A stretch of DNA of 24,509 nucleotides from DATMBL01 sp050735975 (GCA_050735975.1 JBOHVS010000261.1:1-24509); one strand, 5' to 3'. Counted from the stretch's first letter, positions 15,409 to 23,124 are shown. The notes: generated from the sequence alone by a model not told the origin. Numbers and translations are program-made.

Positions 15409-15669
15409 TTAGTTCTTTGTGACCAACATCCGGTCGAGCTCGCCGGCGGCATCAAGCCGGCGCGCCTCGTCGTAGCCTCCGATAGGGGTTCCGTCGATGA
15501 AAATTTGCGGCACGGTCCTCCGTCCCGACAGACGTTCCATTTCTTCTCTCCGCGCCGGATCGCCGCCAACGTCTATTTCTTCAAATTCAACCTTCTTTGC
15601 GCGGAGCAATGTCTTCGCTCCGAAACAGTAGGGGCAATAGTTGGTAGTGTAAATGACGACTCGTGACAT
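15409..15669 (-). CDS. grxC: Glutaredoxin 3-type thiol reductant
   Basis: 86 residues, full length for the family. The redox motif is C12-P-Y-C15, followed by the glutathione-binding T-V-P-Q (cis-Pro) and G-G-Y-D-E. It reduces protein disulfides and glutathione mixed disulfides in the cytosol, using glutathione. GGAG is present about ten bases before the ATG. It is tail-to-tail with msrA and head-to-head with coaE; the pairing with a methionine sulfoxide reductase suggests a redox-repair neighbourhood but not an operon. Confidence 0.95.
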   Translation of the reverse strand: MSRVVIYTTNYCPYCFGAKTLLRAKKVEFEEIDVGGDPARREEMERLSGRRTVPQIFIDGTPIGGYDEARRLDAAGELDRMLVTKN

Positions 15670-15776
15670 CTTTTCTCAACTCCATTCAAATAGGCATCGC
15701 ATCAATCGCGGGGTCTTTGTCGTCTGCCTTGACACCTTTGTTGAAACTGCTGGAGATTTTTGCCATTAGTAAGCGG

Positions 15777-16373
15777 GTGAAATTGGTCGGTTTAACCGGC
15801 GGAATCGCTTCGGGCAAGAGCACGGTTGCCGCCATTCTGCAGCGACTCGGCGCGCATATCATCGATGCCGACGCCCTGGCGCGGGAGGTGGTGCAACCGG
15901 GTGAAACGGCCTGGCAAGAGGTTGCCGAGACCTTTGGCAACGAAATTCTCCAGCAGGACCAAACGCTCGACCGTAGCAAACTACGGACAATCATTTTCAA
16001 TAACCCTGAGGCCCGCAAACAGCTCGAAGCCATCACTCATCCAAAGATTCGGCAATTGGCCCAGCAAAGGATTCGAGAACTCACCGCCGCGGGGGCTTCT
16101 CTCATCGTCTATGTGGCTCCGCTCTTGTTCGAGACTAATATTCACCTTTGGTTACGCCCTGTGATCCTGGTGGCCTGCGACCCGGCAACACAGAAGCAGA
16201 GACTACGGCAGAGGGACCAGTTGAGCGATGAAGAGATTGAGAGACATCTCCAAGCCCAAATGAGTCTCAAAGAAAAACGCCCGCTGGCGGATTATGTCGT
16301 AGAGAACATCGGGAGCCTTGAAGATCTCGAACGGCAAGTTGCTGCCGTAGTCGCAAAAATCCAGTCTACTTGA
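15777..16373 (+). CDS. coaE: Dephospho-CoA kinase
   Basis: 198 residues from the GTG at 15777, which yields the family start V-K-L-V-G-L-T-G-G. The last step of coenzyme A synthesis: ATP-dependent phosphorylation of the 3'-OH of dephospho-CoA in the cytosol. The P-loop G-G-I-A-S-G-K-S-T (8-16 of this start), D-A-D (D33) and the L-L-F-E-T and R-x-R-Q-R-D segments are all present. An upstream GTG at 15663 would add 38 unfamiliar residues and overlap the divergent grxC start, so the shorter start is preferred although no good ribosome site is seen for either. The tail overlaps efp by 8 bases on the opposite strand. Confidence 0.93.
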   Translation: MKLVGLTGGIASGKSTVAAILQRLGAHIIDADALAREVVQPGETAWQEVAETFGNEILQQDQTLDRSKLRTIIFNNPEARKQLEAITHPKIRQLAQQRIRELTAAGASLIVYVAPLLFETNIHLWLRPVILVACDPATQKQRLRQRDQLSDEEIERHLQAQMSLKEKRPLADYVVENIGSLEDLERQVAAVVAKIQST

Positions 16374-16926
16374 CCCGTTCCAGATAGCTTCCCTCGGAGG
16401 GATCCACTCTCACCTTGTCGCCAATTTGAATGAACGGGGGCACTTGAACAGTCACTCCCGTTTCCAGCTTGGCCGGTTTATAGGACGCGCTGGCGGTCGC
16501 GCCTTTCATTGAAGGCTCGGTATCGATGACCGTGAGATCAACGGTCGAAGGCGGGCTGACCCCAACCGGTTTGCCGTCGTAAAATTCCACTTCTACTACT
16601 TGATTCGGCAGCAAGAAAGACAGGAGATCGCCGATGTCTTCGGCCGTTAACGCGATCTGCTCGTAGTTCTCGGTGTCCATGAAGGTGTGAAGATCTCCTT
16701 CGGAGTAAAGGTACTGCATCTGGCGGGCCTCTAGCATGGCCTGCTCCACCCGGTCTTCCGAGCGAAACTTGTACTCCGTCCCGACCCCGGTTTTTAGGTT
16801 TTTCATCTTCGTTTGCATGAATCCGCGTTTATTCCCCGGAGTCAGGTGCCTGACCACCGTCACGCGATAAAGATCGCGGTCGTGAACGATGATCATTCCC
16901 GGTCTGAGTTGTGTCGCCTGGATCAT
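16366..16926 (-). CDS. efp: Translation elongation factor P with unusual tip loop
   Basis: 186 residues, usual EF-P length; the three beta-barrel domains are recognisable (KOW-like 1-64, OB 65-128, C-terminal 129-186, the last with P-F-I-Q-I-G-D-K-V-R-V-D and G-S-Y-L-E-R). EF-P enters the ribosomal E site and helps form peptide bonds at proline runs. The conserved P-G-K-G tip, where Lys34 is normally modified, reads T-P30-G-N32-K33-R34-G-F: the modified position carries Asn by linear alignment, with Lys and Arg next to it. No EpmA, EpmB, EarP or YmfI-like modification gene lies in the window. Whether K33 is used is unknown. Confidence 0.95.
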   Translation of the reverse strand: MIQATQLRPGMIIVHDRDLYRVTVVRHLTPGNKRGFMQTKMKNLKTGVGTEYKFRSEDRVEQAMLEARQMQYLYSEGDLHTFMDTENYEQIALTAEDIGDLLSFLLPNQVVEVEFYDGKPVGVSPPSTVDLTVIDTEPSMKGATASASYKPAKLETGVTVQVPPFIQIGDKVRVDPSEGSYLERVK

Positions 16927-17047
16927 TGGCTAGCTTCCTTCCAAAGTGGTCATTTTTTAGCAGTTTCCTGATGGCGCTTCAATCGCACGCCAAGCAGGTT
17001 GAGGCTATCCCGGCCTTTTCCCGGCCATGAATTAGGCGCCGCGGCGC

Positions 17048-18307
17048 TCATGCGTACAGGCCGCGCCAGAGCATGGCCTGCGCGACCCGATTGATGCCGA
17101 TCATGAGAGCCGCCAGCCGCATGTCCACTTTCTGCCGCTGGCTCATGTCCAGCACTTCGTGAAAAGCCTTGACCAAAATGTCCTTGAGCTTGTTATTCAC
17201 CTCTTCCTCCCTCCAGAAGAAGTTCTGTAGATCCTGGACCCATTCAAAATAGGAGACCACCACGCCGCCGGCGTTTGCCAGGATATCGGGAATTAGAAAA
17301 ATCTCCTTCTCCCGAAGGATAGCGTCCGCTTCCACCGTTGTCGGCCCATTGGCGCCTTCCGCGAGAATCCGGCAATCGATGCGCCCGGCATTCTCCCTCG
17401 TTATTTGCATTTCCAGCGCCGCCGGCACCAATATGTCGCACTGAAGCTCGAGCACTTCTGCATTGCCGATCTTGTCGCCATAGGCACATCCTTCTAAGCT
17501 GTGATTTTTATCTGCAAGTTCGAGCAGCCGCGCGACAGGCAGCCCTTTGGGGTCATAGAAGCCGCCGGTCCTGTCTGACACCCCTACGACCTTAATACCG
17601 AGATTGGCCAACTCCCGCACGACGACAGAGCCGACGTTACCGAAGCCCTGGACGACCGCCGTGCACTTCAGCAGATCGATTTCCAGGTGTTTTGCAGCCT
17701 CAAGGATCGTGTAAACAACACCGCGGCCCGTGGCGTCCCTTCTACCTAAAGTGCCGCCGATCGCAACCGGCTTGCCGGTCACGACCTCGGGAACGGCGTG
17801 ACCTTTGTGCTGGCTGTAGGTATCCATAATCCAAGCCATGATCTGCTCGTTGGTCCCCATATCCGGCGCCGGCACATCAACTTCGGGTCCGATGAAATTA
17901 AGAATTTCGGCCGTATAACGCCGGGTCATACTCTGAAGCTCTGCGCGAGAAAGTTCCGCGGGATCGCAGGCGATGCCGCCCTTTCCGCCGCCGAGCGGCA
18001 AGCCGACGAGGGAGCACTTCCACGTCATCCACATAGCGAGCGCCGAAACCTCTCCCAAGTTAACTTCGGGGTTGTAACGAATCCCTCCCTTAAAAGGGCC
18101 GAGCACGTCATTGTGCTGGACTCGGTATCCGGTGAACACGTGCACCGAACCATTGTCCATCCTGGTGGGCACGCTGACGATCAGCGAGCGGTCAGGCCGC
18201 CTGAGCCGGCTGGCCAGATTCGAATCGAGATTGAGCTTCTCGGCGGCGATATCGAACTGTTGCACCGCCAATTCATTCGCCGGACTGCGCCACTCAACCG
18301 TTGCCAT
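17048..18307 (-). CDS. gdhA: Glutamate dehydrogenase family (Glu/Leu/Phe/Val dehydrogenase)
   Basis: 419 residues from the ATG at 18307, five bases after GGAGG; the family's usual length for the smaller hexameric type. Interconverts glutamate and 2-oxoglutarate plus ammonia with NAD(P). Substrate and active-site segments are G-P-F-K73-G-G-I-R, K97 and P-L-G-G-G-K109-G-G with D149 in A-P-D-M-G-T. The coenzyme domain starts V-V-Q-G-F-G-N-V-G-S. An acidic residue does not follow the second strand immediately (V-S-D-R), so cofactor choice is open. It lies 41 bases behind the HIT gene on the same strand. Confidence 0.96.
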   Translation of the reverse strand: MATVEWRSPANELAVQQFDIAAEKLNLDSNLASRLRRPDRSLIVSVPTRMDNGSVHVFTGYRVQHNDVLGPFKGGIRYNPEVNLGEVSALAMWMTWKCSLVGLPLGGGKGGIACDPAELSRAELQSMTRRYTAEILNFIGPEVDVPAPDMGTNEQIMAWIMDTYSQHKGHAVPEVVTGKPVAIGGTLGRRDATGRGVVYTILEAAKHLEIDLLKCTAVVQGFGNVGSVVVRELANLGIKVVGVSDRTGGFYDPKGLPVARLLELADKNHSLEGCAYGDKIGNAEVLELQCDILVPAALEMQITRENAGRIDCRILAEGANGPTTVEADAILREKEIFLIPDILANAGGVVVSYFEWVQDLQNFFWREEEVNNKLKDILVKAFHEVLDMSQRQKVDMRLAALMIGINRVAQAMLWRGLYA

Positions 18308-18348
18308 AACAACCTCCACACATACGTGTCACGCGAACAACTCCTCCC

Positions 18349-18693
18349 TCACCCCGGCGGCCAGCTCAGATGACGGCCGCCGAGCAGATGGTAATGGAGA
18401 TGAAAGACTGTCTGGCCCGCGTCTTGGCCACAGTTCACGACCACGCGAAAACCGCTGTTCGCGATACCGTGCTCGTCGGCGAGTTTGGCGGCCACACGGA
18501 AGATGCGGCCAAGCACCGGGGCGTCGCTCTCCTGCAGGTCCAAGATCGTGGCGATATGCTTACAAGGGATGATGAGTATATGCATCGGGGCCTTGGGATT
18601 AATATCCTTAAAGGCAATAACCGTGTCATCCCGATAAACAACATTGGCTCCGATCCTGCCTTCGACGATGCCGCAGAAGAGACAGTTGCTCAT
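18349..18693 (-). CDS. HIT-family (HINT-like) nucleotide hydrolase
   Basis: 114 residues from the ATG at 18693 (AGAGGA nine bases upstream). Histidine-triad proteins hydrolyse nucleoside phosphoramidates and adenylates. The triad H98-L-H100-Y-H102-L-L is intact and the C4-L-F-C7 pair together with two distal His residues is the zinc site of the bacterial HINT form. I-P-C-K-H-I and N-C-G-Q-D-A-G-Q-T-V-F match the family exactly. It is probably co-transcribed with the glutamate dehydrogenase downstream. Confidence 0.95.
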   Translation of the reverse strand: MSNCLFCGIVEGRIGANVVYRDDTVIAFKDINPKAPMHILIIPCKHIATILDLQESDAPVLGRIFRVAAKLADEHGIANSGFRVVVNCGQDAGQTVFHLHYHLLGGRHLSWPPG

Positions 18694-18785
18694 CGAACTT
18701 GATCCTCTCAACGATTTGATCCAGCAGGCTGTTTGCCAACGACCTTTCTTCCGCAGGCTTTGGGCCTAGAGCGCATCAGCCAACC

Positions 18786-19265
18786 TTATTCCGCCAAGTA
18801 AGAGATATCGCCTTCCGGGCAGCCGATTACAACCTCCCCTTCGTCCACCCGAACCGGAAGACGGTAGAGCGATTCCCCTTTGCAGGGGCCCGCGATACAG
18901 AGACCCGTGGCCGGCTCATAAAGCGCCCCGTGTGTGTAGCACATCAGATGCCGGCCATCCTCGCTCAAGAACCGATCACGAATGAAGTCCAGAGGCGTCG
19001 TCATGTGTCTGCAGCGATTGACATAGGCGTAGAAACTGCCCTGGTCGTTGACCACGAAAGCATCCACCCGGTACTTTTGGCAAATCAGCCAGAATTTCTT
19101 TACCTCGCCCGGTTGCAGCTCATCGACCTGAGCGATCACCCGCCCTCCGAATCGACTCTCCTTCCGCATGCGCCGCCGGTCACGGGCAAAAATAAGTTGA
19201 TGGATCACCAGCCCGATCAAATAAAGGGCAAGAAAAAATAACGAGACATAGATGGTAGTTTCCAT
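18786..19265 (-). CDS. Membrane-anchored Rieske [2Fe-2S] protein
   Basis: 159 residues. One hydrophobic helix (about 5-26) is followed by basic residues (R-D-R-R-R-M-R-K), which places the Rieske domain in the cytoplasm by the positive-inside rule. The cluster ligands are C85-R-H87 and C109-Y-T-H112, with C123 and C128 nearby in A-T-G-L-C-I-A-G-P-C. Such small stand-alone Rieske proteins act as electron carriers for oxygenases or as cytochrome bc-like subunits, but no partner enzyme lies in the window. No Shine-Dalgarno is visible before the ATG; it starts 19 bases after the zinc-ribbon gene, so translation may be coupled. Confidence 0.92.
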   Translation of the reverse strand: METTIYVSLFFLALYLIGLVIHQLIFARDRRRMRKESRFGGRVIAQVDELQPGEVKKFWLICQKYRVDAFVVNDQGSFYAYVNRCRHMTTPLDFIRDRFLSEDGRHLMCYTHGALYEPATGLCIAGPCKGESLYRLPVRVDEGEVVIGCPEGDISYLAE

Positions 19266-19284
19266 GAGCGTGGACGCAAAGAAA

Positions 19285-19608
19285 CTACTTCGAGTCTTTA
19301 GCCGCGAAACCTCGGATGCGCTTGACCTCTTCGGCCGTTTGCCGGCCGTGAATTCCCATGACCTTCATGAGCTCGGTGGTCATTTCCGCCGTGACCTGAT
19401 CCTGTATGCTGCCGCTCCCCTCCGGGTCCGCCTTGAGAAAAACCATGATCTTTTCTTTGCCGACACCGGTAGCCTCCAAACCGTCAAGGAACTCTCCATA
19501 GCCGACGTTCCCGCGCAAGGCCTCGACCCGCGCGAGCAGCTTTTTGCAATCGCCACAGGTCTTTGACCAGAACTCCCGTCGATCACCGCAATAAATACAG
19601 CGCCGCAT
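19285..19608 (-). CDS. Small zinc-ribbon protein of unknown function
   Basis: 107 residues; AGGAG sits four bases before the ATG. The N-terminal zinc ribbon has C4-x-x-C7 and C18-x-x-C21. The rest is mixed helical with a L-K-A-D-P-E-G-S-G-S loop and no recognisable active site. It sits between the CysQ-like gene (12 bases upstream) and the Rieske gene (19 bases downstream), so the three probably form one transcript. I do not recognise the family; nucleic-acid or protein binding via the ribbon is a reasonable guess only. Confidence 0.75.
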   Translation of the reverse strand: MRRCIYCGDRREFWSKTCGDCKKLLARVEALRGNVGYGEFLDGLEATGVGKEKIMVFLKADPEGSGSIQDQVTAEMTTELMKVMGIHGRQTAEEVKRIRGFAAKDSK

Positions 19609-19620
19609 CGCACTCCTAGG

Positions 19621-20430
19621 TTATTTGTTATCAGCCATGGCCGTGGCCCATAAACCTTGCAGTCCGCCGGTCAAGATTTCGTTGGCCGCAACAACTCCAC
19701 GGTGCCGGGCCTCGGGGCGATTAAACATTAACTTATTGCCGTTGCCATCGACCACTCTTCCGCCGGCTTCTTCTATCAGGAGCACACCAGCGCAGATATC
19801 CCACTCGTGAATTGAACGGAACGTAAGCGTCCCATCGCCGTCCCCGCCGGCCACTTTGGCCAGCCGGTAGGCTATGCTGCCGATCCGTCTGATTTCGCAA
19901 AGATCGGCAAACACCTGAAATTTCCGCTGCGGCTCTGAGCGACTTACCAGCAGCAAAGCGCCCTTTATCTCCCGCCTGGGAGCGACGTGAATAGTTTGCC
20001 CGTTGAGAAATGCTCCCCGTCCCTCGGCAGCGCTGTAAAATCGCTCCTCGGCCGGATTGTATACCACAGCCACTTTCATCCGCCCATCCACAACAAGACC
20101 GATCGATACGGCAAACTGAGGCACGCCTTCGATGAACTCCTTGGTGCCGTCAATCGGGTCGATAACCCAAACACGCGACGACTGTAGCCTTTGAGAGTTG
20201 TCTCTATCCTCCTCGGAAAGCCATCCGTCGCCTGGGAACGTCCCACGGATAATTTCACGGATTCGAGCGTTAGCCGCCAAATCAGCGGTAGTCACGGGAT
20301 TGTTCTTGCCCTTCTCATGCACATCGAACTTGCCTTTAAACAACCCCATAATGATGGATCCAGCTTCTCTGGCGGCTCGCTCAGCGATTTTCATTTCTTC
20401 GCTGTACAGATCCTTGGCTGTCACACTCAT
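19621..20430 (-). CDS. Inositol monophosphatase-family phosphatase, CysQ-like
   Basis: 269 residues from the ATG at 20430; GGAGG is 12 bases upstream, a little far. An ATG 51 bases earlier adds unfamiliar residues. The Mg-binding motifs are all present: D50 in T-T-A-D, E73-E74, W-V-I-D91-P-I-D94-G-T, and W-D211-I-C-A-G. The D-P-I-D-G-T-K-E-F form and the L-S-E-E segment favour 3'(2'),5'-bisphosphate nucleotidase (CysQ, recycling PAP in sulfate metabolism), though myo-inositol or histidinol phosphatase activity cannot be ruled out, and no sulfate genes are near. First gene of a probable three-gene transcript. Confidence 0.93.
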   Translation of the reverse strand: MSVTAKDLYSEEMKIAERAAREAGSIIMGLFKGKFDVHEKGKNNPVTTADLAANARIREIIRGTFPGDGWLSEEDRDNSQRLQSSRVWVIDPIDGTKEFIEGVPQFAVSIGLVVDGRMKVAVVYNPAEERFYSAAEGRGAFLNGQTIHVAPRREIKGALLLVSRSEPQRKFQVFADLCEIRRIGSIAYRLAKVAGGDGDGTLTFRSIHEWDICAGVLLIEEAGGRVVDGNGNKLMFNRPEARHRGVVAANEILTGGLQGLWATAMADNK

Positions 20431-20564
20431 CTTAACTCGATACCTCCAACACGCTCGGGTCATTAAACAACAGGATGACACCGCCTACAACAGACGACGA
20501 TTAGGGACGAGACAAAATACCGAAGTCAAATTAGAGAATTTTCGGGTGGATGAGCCCACGCTGG

Positions 20565-21146
20565 TCATTCTTGAGGCGAAGCATGTTTTACTGCACCGGC
20601 GCGGATCATTTCTTGGATCGCGCGCTCTGAATCGTCGGGTTTGAGATTCACCCCGCGCACCGCGTCTTCGAGCAAAACAACCTTAAAGCCGCGTTTGAGT
20701 CCGTCCAGAACCGTGTGCTTGACGCAATAATCTGTCGCCAGGCCGCCCACGAAGATTCTCTCGACCCCGTACGCGCGCAAAAGATCGGCCAATCCGGCTC
20801 CTTTATCATCTCTTCCCTCAAATCCTGAATAGCCCTCCTCATCAGGAGCCATGCCGGCTGAGACGATCACGGTATCATTCGGCAAAGCGAGATCGGCGTT
20901 AAACTGCGCGCCCTTGGTGCCCTGAATACAGTGAGGCGGCCAAAGGCCGCCGTATGCTTTGAAGTGCCTCGTCTTCTCAGGGTGCCAATCGCGGGTAGCT
21001 ATGATCGGCAGATTGGACCGCCTAAACTTCTCTATATAGCGGTTGAGCGCGGGAACCACCTGATCGCCGTCCGTGACCGCCAGCGCTCCGCCCGGACAAA
21101 AATCATTCTGGACGTCAATAATAATGAGAGCGTCTTTACCTTGCAT
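20565..21146 (-). CDS. Nicotinamidase/isochorismatase-family protein with Lys-to-Ala at the catalytic triad
   Basis: 193 residues, start at 21146. Family enzymes hydrolyse nicotinamide to nicotinate for NAD salvage with a Cys-Asp-Lys triad. D11 (I-I-D-V-Q-N-D-F), nucleophile C141 (A-T-D-Y-C-V-K-H-T), metal ligands D53-x-H55 and H61, and W-P-P-H-C-I-Q-G-T are all present. The position of the triad Lys, in the V-I-x-K-G-x-x-P-D-E-E-G-Y-S-G-F block, reads S-A97-G: Lys is replaced by Ala (GCC). Function may be lost or changed. Its promoter appears nearly leaderless. The last codons and stop run into a REP-like sequence (20563-20585). Confidence 0.93.
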   Translation of the reverse strand: MQGKDALIIIDVQNDFCPGGALAVTDGDQVVPALNRYIEKFRRSNLPIIATRDWHPEKTRHFKAYGGLWPPHCIQGTKGAQFNADLALPNDTVIVSAGMAPDEEGYSGFEGRDDKGAGLADLLRAYGVERIFVGGLATDYCVKHTVLDGLKRGFKVVLLEDAVRGVNLKPDDSERAIQEMIRAGAVKHASPQE

Positions 21147-21154
21147 CGAGGTTT

Positions 21155-21182
21155 ATTATAAAGGATGATAACTCCGTTGCAA
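21155..21182 (-). promoter_or_regulatory. Candidate near-leaderless promoter for the nicotinamidase homologue
   Basis: On the minus strand TTGCAA (21182-21177), 16 bases, then a perfect TATAAT (21160-21155). The start codon ATG ends at 21146, only eight bases past the -10, so transcription would begin at or within a few bases of the ATG. This fits the absence of a Shine-Dalgarno. Confidence 0.5.
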
Positions 21183-21213
21183 TCGGTGTGAAAGGCGGCG
21201 GACGACGATTTCA

Positions 21214-21936
21214 ATGGCTATTGAAGCGATTTTCTTCGACGCTGCGGGCACGTTGATCAAGCCCATTCGACCCGTTGGCGAAATTTACACGGCCATTGCC
21301 GGTCAATATGGGATGAAGGCATCCGTAGCGGAAGTGTCAGAGAGGTTTCGAACCTGCTTTCATTCAGCCCCTCCGCTGGCGTTTCCCGGCATCTCCCCCG
21401 GAGACATCCAACTGCGAGAGCGCGACTGGTGGAGGCGACTCGTTCAGAACGTGTTCGAGCCCTGGGGGACCTTCGAGCGCTTCGAAGATTGTTTTGCTGA
21501 ACTCTTCAATTATTTCGCTCATCCCAAAGCCTGGATGCTCTATCCGGAAGTTTCGGAAACTTTAGCAGCTTTGAAGCAGAGGGACCTGTCGCTCGCAGTC
21601 GTCTCGAATTTCGACTCTCGTTTGCATGGAATTCTCAAAGGATTGAGCGTCGATCGCTGCTTCACGGAGATCATTGTTTCGAGTCACGTAGGTTATGTCA
21701 AACCGGCCCGGGAAATTTTTCAGGCGGCCCTGGACCGGCACGGTCTCGCTTCCGAGAGCGCCCTCCACGTCGGCGACAGCGAAGAAAACGATCTATTGGG
21801 AGCCGTCAACGCCGGCTTAAGAGGAGTCCTCGTCGACAGAAAGACGATCGACAAATACGCGCAAGACCCGTCGTTTCGAATCCCGAGTCTGCGCGATCTT
21901 CTGCCGATTGTGGATGAGTTGCAAAGACAACCTTGA
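21214..21936 (+). CDS. HAD-superfamily hydrolase (HDHD3-like)
   Basis: 240 residues. Motif I is F-F-D9-A-A11-G-T-L: D9 is the nucleophile, but the usual general acid/base Asp two residues later is Ala, as in many HDHD3-type proteins (D-A-V-G-T). Motif II is V-V-S131-N-F-D, motif III K163 in Y-V-K-P, and motif IV V-G-D188-S-E-E-N-D193. A helical cap of about 90 residues lies between motifs I and II. Substrate unknown; small phosphate esters are likely. It starts 67 bases from the divergent nicotinamidase start with only a weak ribosome site. Confidence 0.9.
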   Translation: MAIEAIFFDAAGTLIKPIRPVGEIYTAIAGQYGMKASVAEVSERFRTCFHSAPPLAFPGISPGDIQLRERDWWRRLVQNVFEPWGTFERFEDCFAELFNYFAHPKAWMLYPEVSETLAALKQRDLSLAVVSNFDSRLHGILKGLSVDRCFTEIIVSSHVGYVKPAREIFQAALDRHGLASESALHVGDSEENDLLGAVNAGLRGVLVDRKTIDKYAQDPSFRIPSLRDLLPIVDELQRQP

Positions 21937-22002
21937 CACATCTTGGCGACTGCGGTACGGCTGCTAACTTGGAGGAGCGGTCCGGCTTTCCTCAGTCTGA
22001 AA

Positions 22003-22033
22003 CCGTATGAATAATGCGGGCTGCCTGGCTGGC
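22003..22033 (+). repeat. Fragment related to the left repeat end (GAATAATGCGG-CTGCCT)
   Basis: GAATAATGCGGGCTGCCTGGCTGG here matches GAATAATGCGGCTGCCTCGCCTGG at 351-374, in the same orientation, apart from one gap and two bases. It marks this 207-base gap as holding a piece of the same dispersed family. An imperfect hairpin CGCCCT/AGGGCG (22094-22099 with 22120-22125) lies later, just before the next ribosome site; nothing else is seen. Confidence 0.5.
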
Positions 22034-22143
22034 GCCGGCGAAGTTTCATGGCCGCAAACCCTGAATTTCTGAGCCGATACCTGTCCGGCAACGCGCCCTA
22101 AAATCCTACGACCGTCAAAAGGGCGTCCGTATCCGGAGGTGCT

Positions 22144-23124
22144 ATGTCTAAGAAGCGCATCGCAATCGGCCTTCCTTATCACCCGCGCACGCGCGCGTTG
22201 ATCGACGGCGAAGTCGAAATTGACGGCTATGATCTCAGCATCAAGCACGACGTAAGCGCCGGCGAACGCCACTACCTGTTCACCAACGGCGAGTTCGATA
22301 TCGGCGAGACTTCCGCCGCCACTTTTCTGCGGACCCGAGAGAAAGGTCTGCGCTTTCTTGCGTTGCCGATCTTCTTCGAGCGCGGGCCGCGCCAGCGGAA
22401 TATTTTCTACTGCGAGGGCAAGTTAAACCATCCAACCGGTCTCAAAGGGAAGAAAATCGGCTGCTTTCGCTACGGTGCTACGGCGGTGGTGTGGGCGCGG
22501 GGCTTTCTATTGGATGAGTACAACTTGAAGACGCCGGACATGCAGTGGTACGTTTCCGGGCGAGAAGTTTATATTGGCAAAGATCTCCCCGTAAAAGTGG
22601 AACGTCTTGAGCCGCCGGCCCCCTTTGGACAGGAGAAACCTCAGCTCGCCAAACTCCTCTCCGAAGGAAAGATTCATGCTGCTCTTGTGGCCGGCGACTC
22701 GGGTTACCCCGGACTCTTCGGCGGCGGCTTATTGCCCAAAGCCATGGGCGAATACCCTGGGGTTAAGCCTCTTTTCGACAATGCGGATGAAATCATTCGT
22801 TATGTGCGCGAGAAACGCATTTATCCAATCATTCACCTCGTAGCCATGAAAGAAGAGACGTTGGAAAGGCATCCCGACCTCGCAGCTAAAGTAGTAGAGG
22901 CGTTTAAAGAAGCGAAGCGGCTATCGGTCAAGTACTTGAGCCCGGCTGCATTGGACGGATACGAACGCGAGAAAGCAGTGCTCGGCGAAGACCCCTACGC
23001 GTACGTTTTAGGAGAGACGGAAAAGCGAACCATGCTGGCGTTGGGACGCTATCAAGTCGAACAAGGCCTGCTGAAAGAATGCCCGGCATTGGAAAATCTC
23101 TTTGTCCGCGAAGCCTTCGTCTAG
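22144..23124 (+). CDS. 4,5-dihydroxyphthalate decarboxylase / periplasmic-binding-like protein
   Basis: 326 residues; GGAGG lies five bases before the ATG. It belongs to the type II periplasmic-binding-protein-fold group that includes 4,5-dihydroxyphthalate decarboxylase of phthalate degradation: family blocks are Y-D-L-S-I-K, F-D-I-G-E, A-L-P-I-F-F-E-R-G-P-R-Q-R-N and a G-K-K-I-G-C-F-R-Y. No signal peptide is present, which fits a soluble enzyme better than a transport receptor. No other phthalate-pathway gene lies in the window, so substrate specificity is a guess. In related genomes such genes occur in many copies, often as orphans. Confidence 0.88.
   Translation: MSKKRIAIGLPYHPRTRALIDGEVEIDGYDLSIKHDVSAGERHYLFTNGEFDIGETSAATFLRTREKGLRFLALPIFFERGPRQRNIFYCEGKLNHPTGLKGKKIGCFRYGATAVVWARGFLLDEYNLKTPDMQWYVSGREVYIGKDLPVKVERLEPPAPFGQEKPQLAKLLSEGKIHAALVAGDSGYPGLFGGGLLPKAMGEYPGVKPLFDNADEIIRYVREKRIYPIIHLVAMKEETLERHPDLAAKVVEAFKEAKRLSVKYLSPAALDGYEREKAVLGEDPYAYVLGETEKRTMLALGRYQVEQGLLKECPALENLFVREAFV

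Noticed and set aside
15729..15757. TTGACA as a promoter for coaE
   Set aside because: With 17-base spacing the -10 would be GGAGAT, which matches only two consensus bases.
15663..15776. N-terminal extension of CoaE from a GTG at 15663
   Set aside because: The added residues do not resemble the family, there is no ribosome site, and it would overlap the divergent grxC start.
21214..21260. Inactive HAD hydrolase because of D-A-A-G-T
   Set aside because: Loss of the second Asp is common in HDHD3-type members and all other motifs are intact, so inactivity is not supported.
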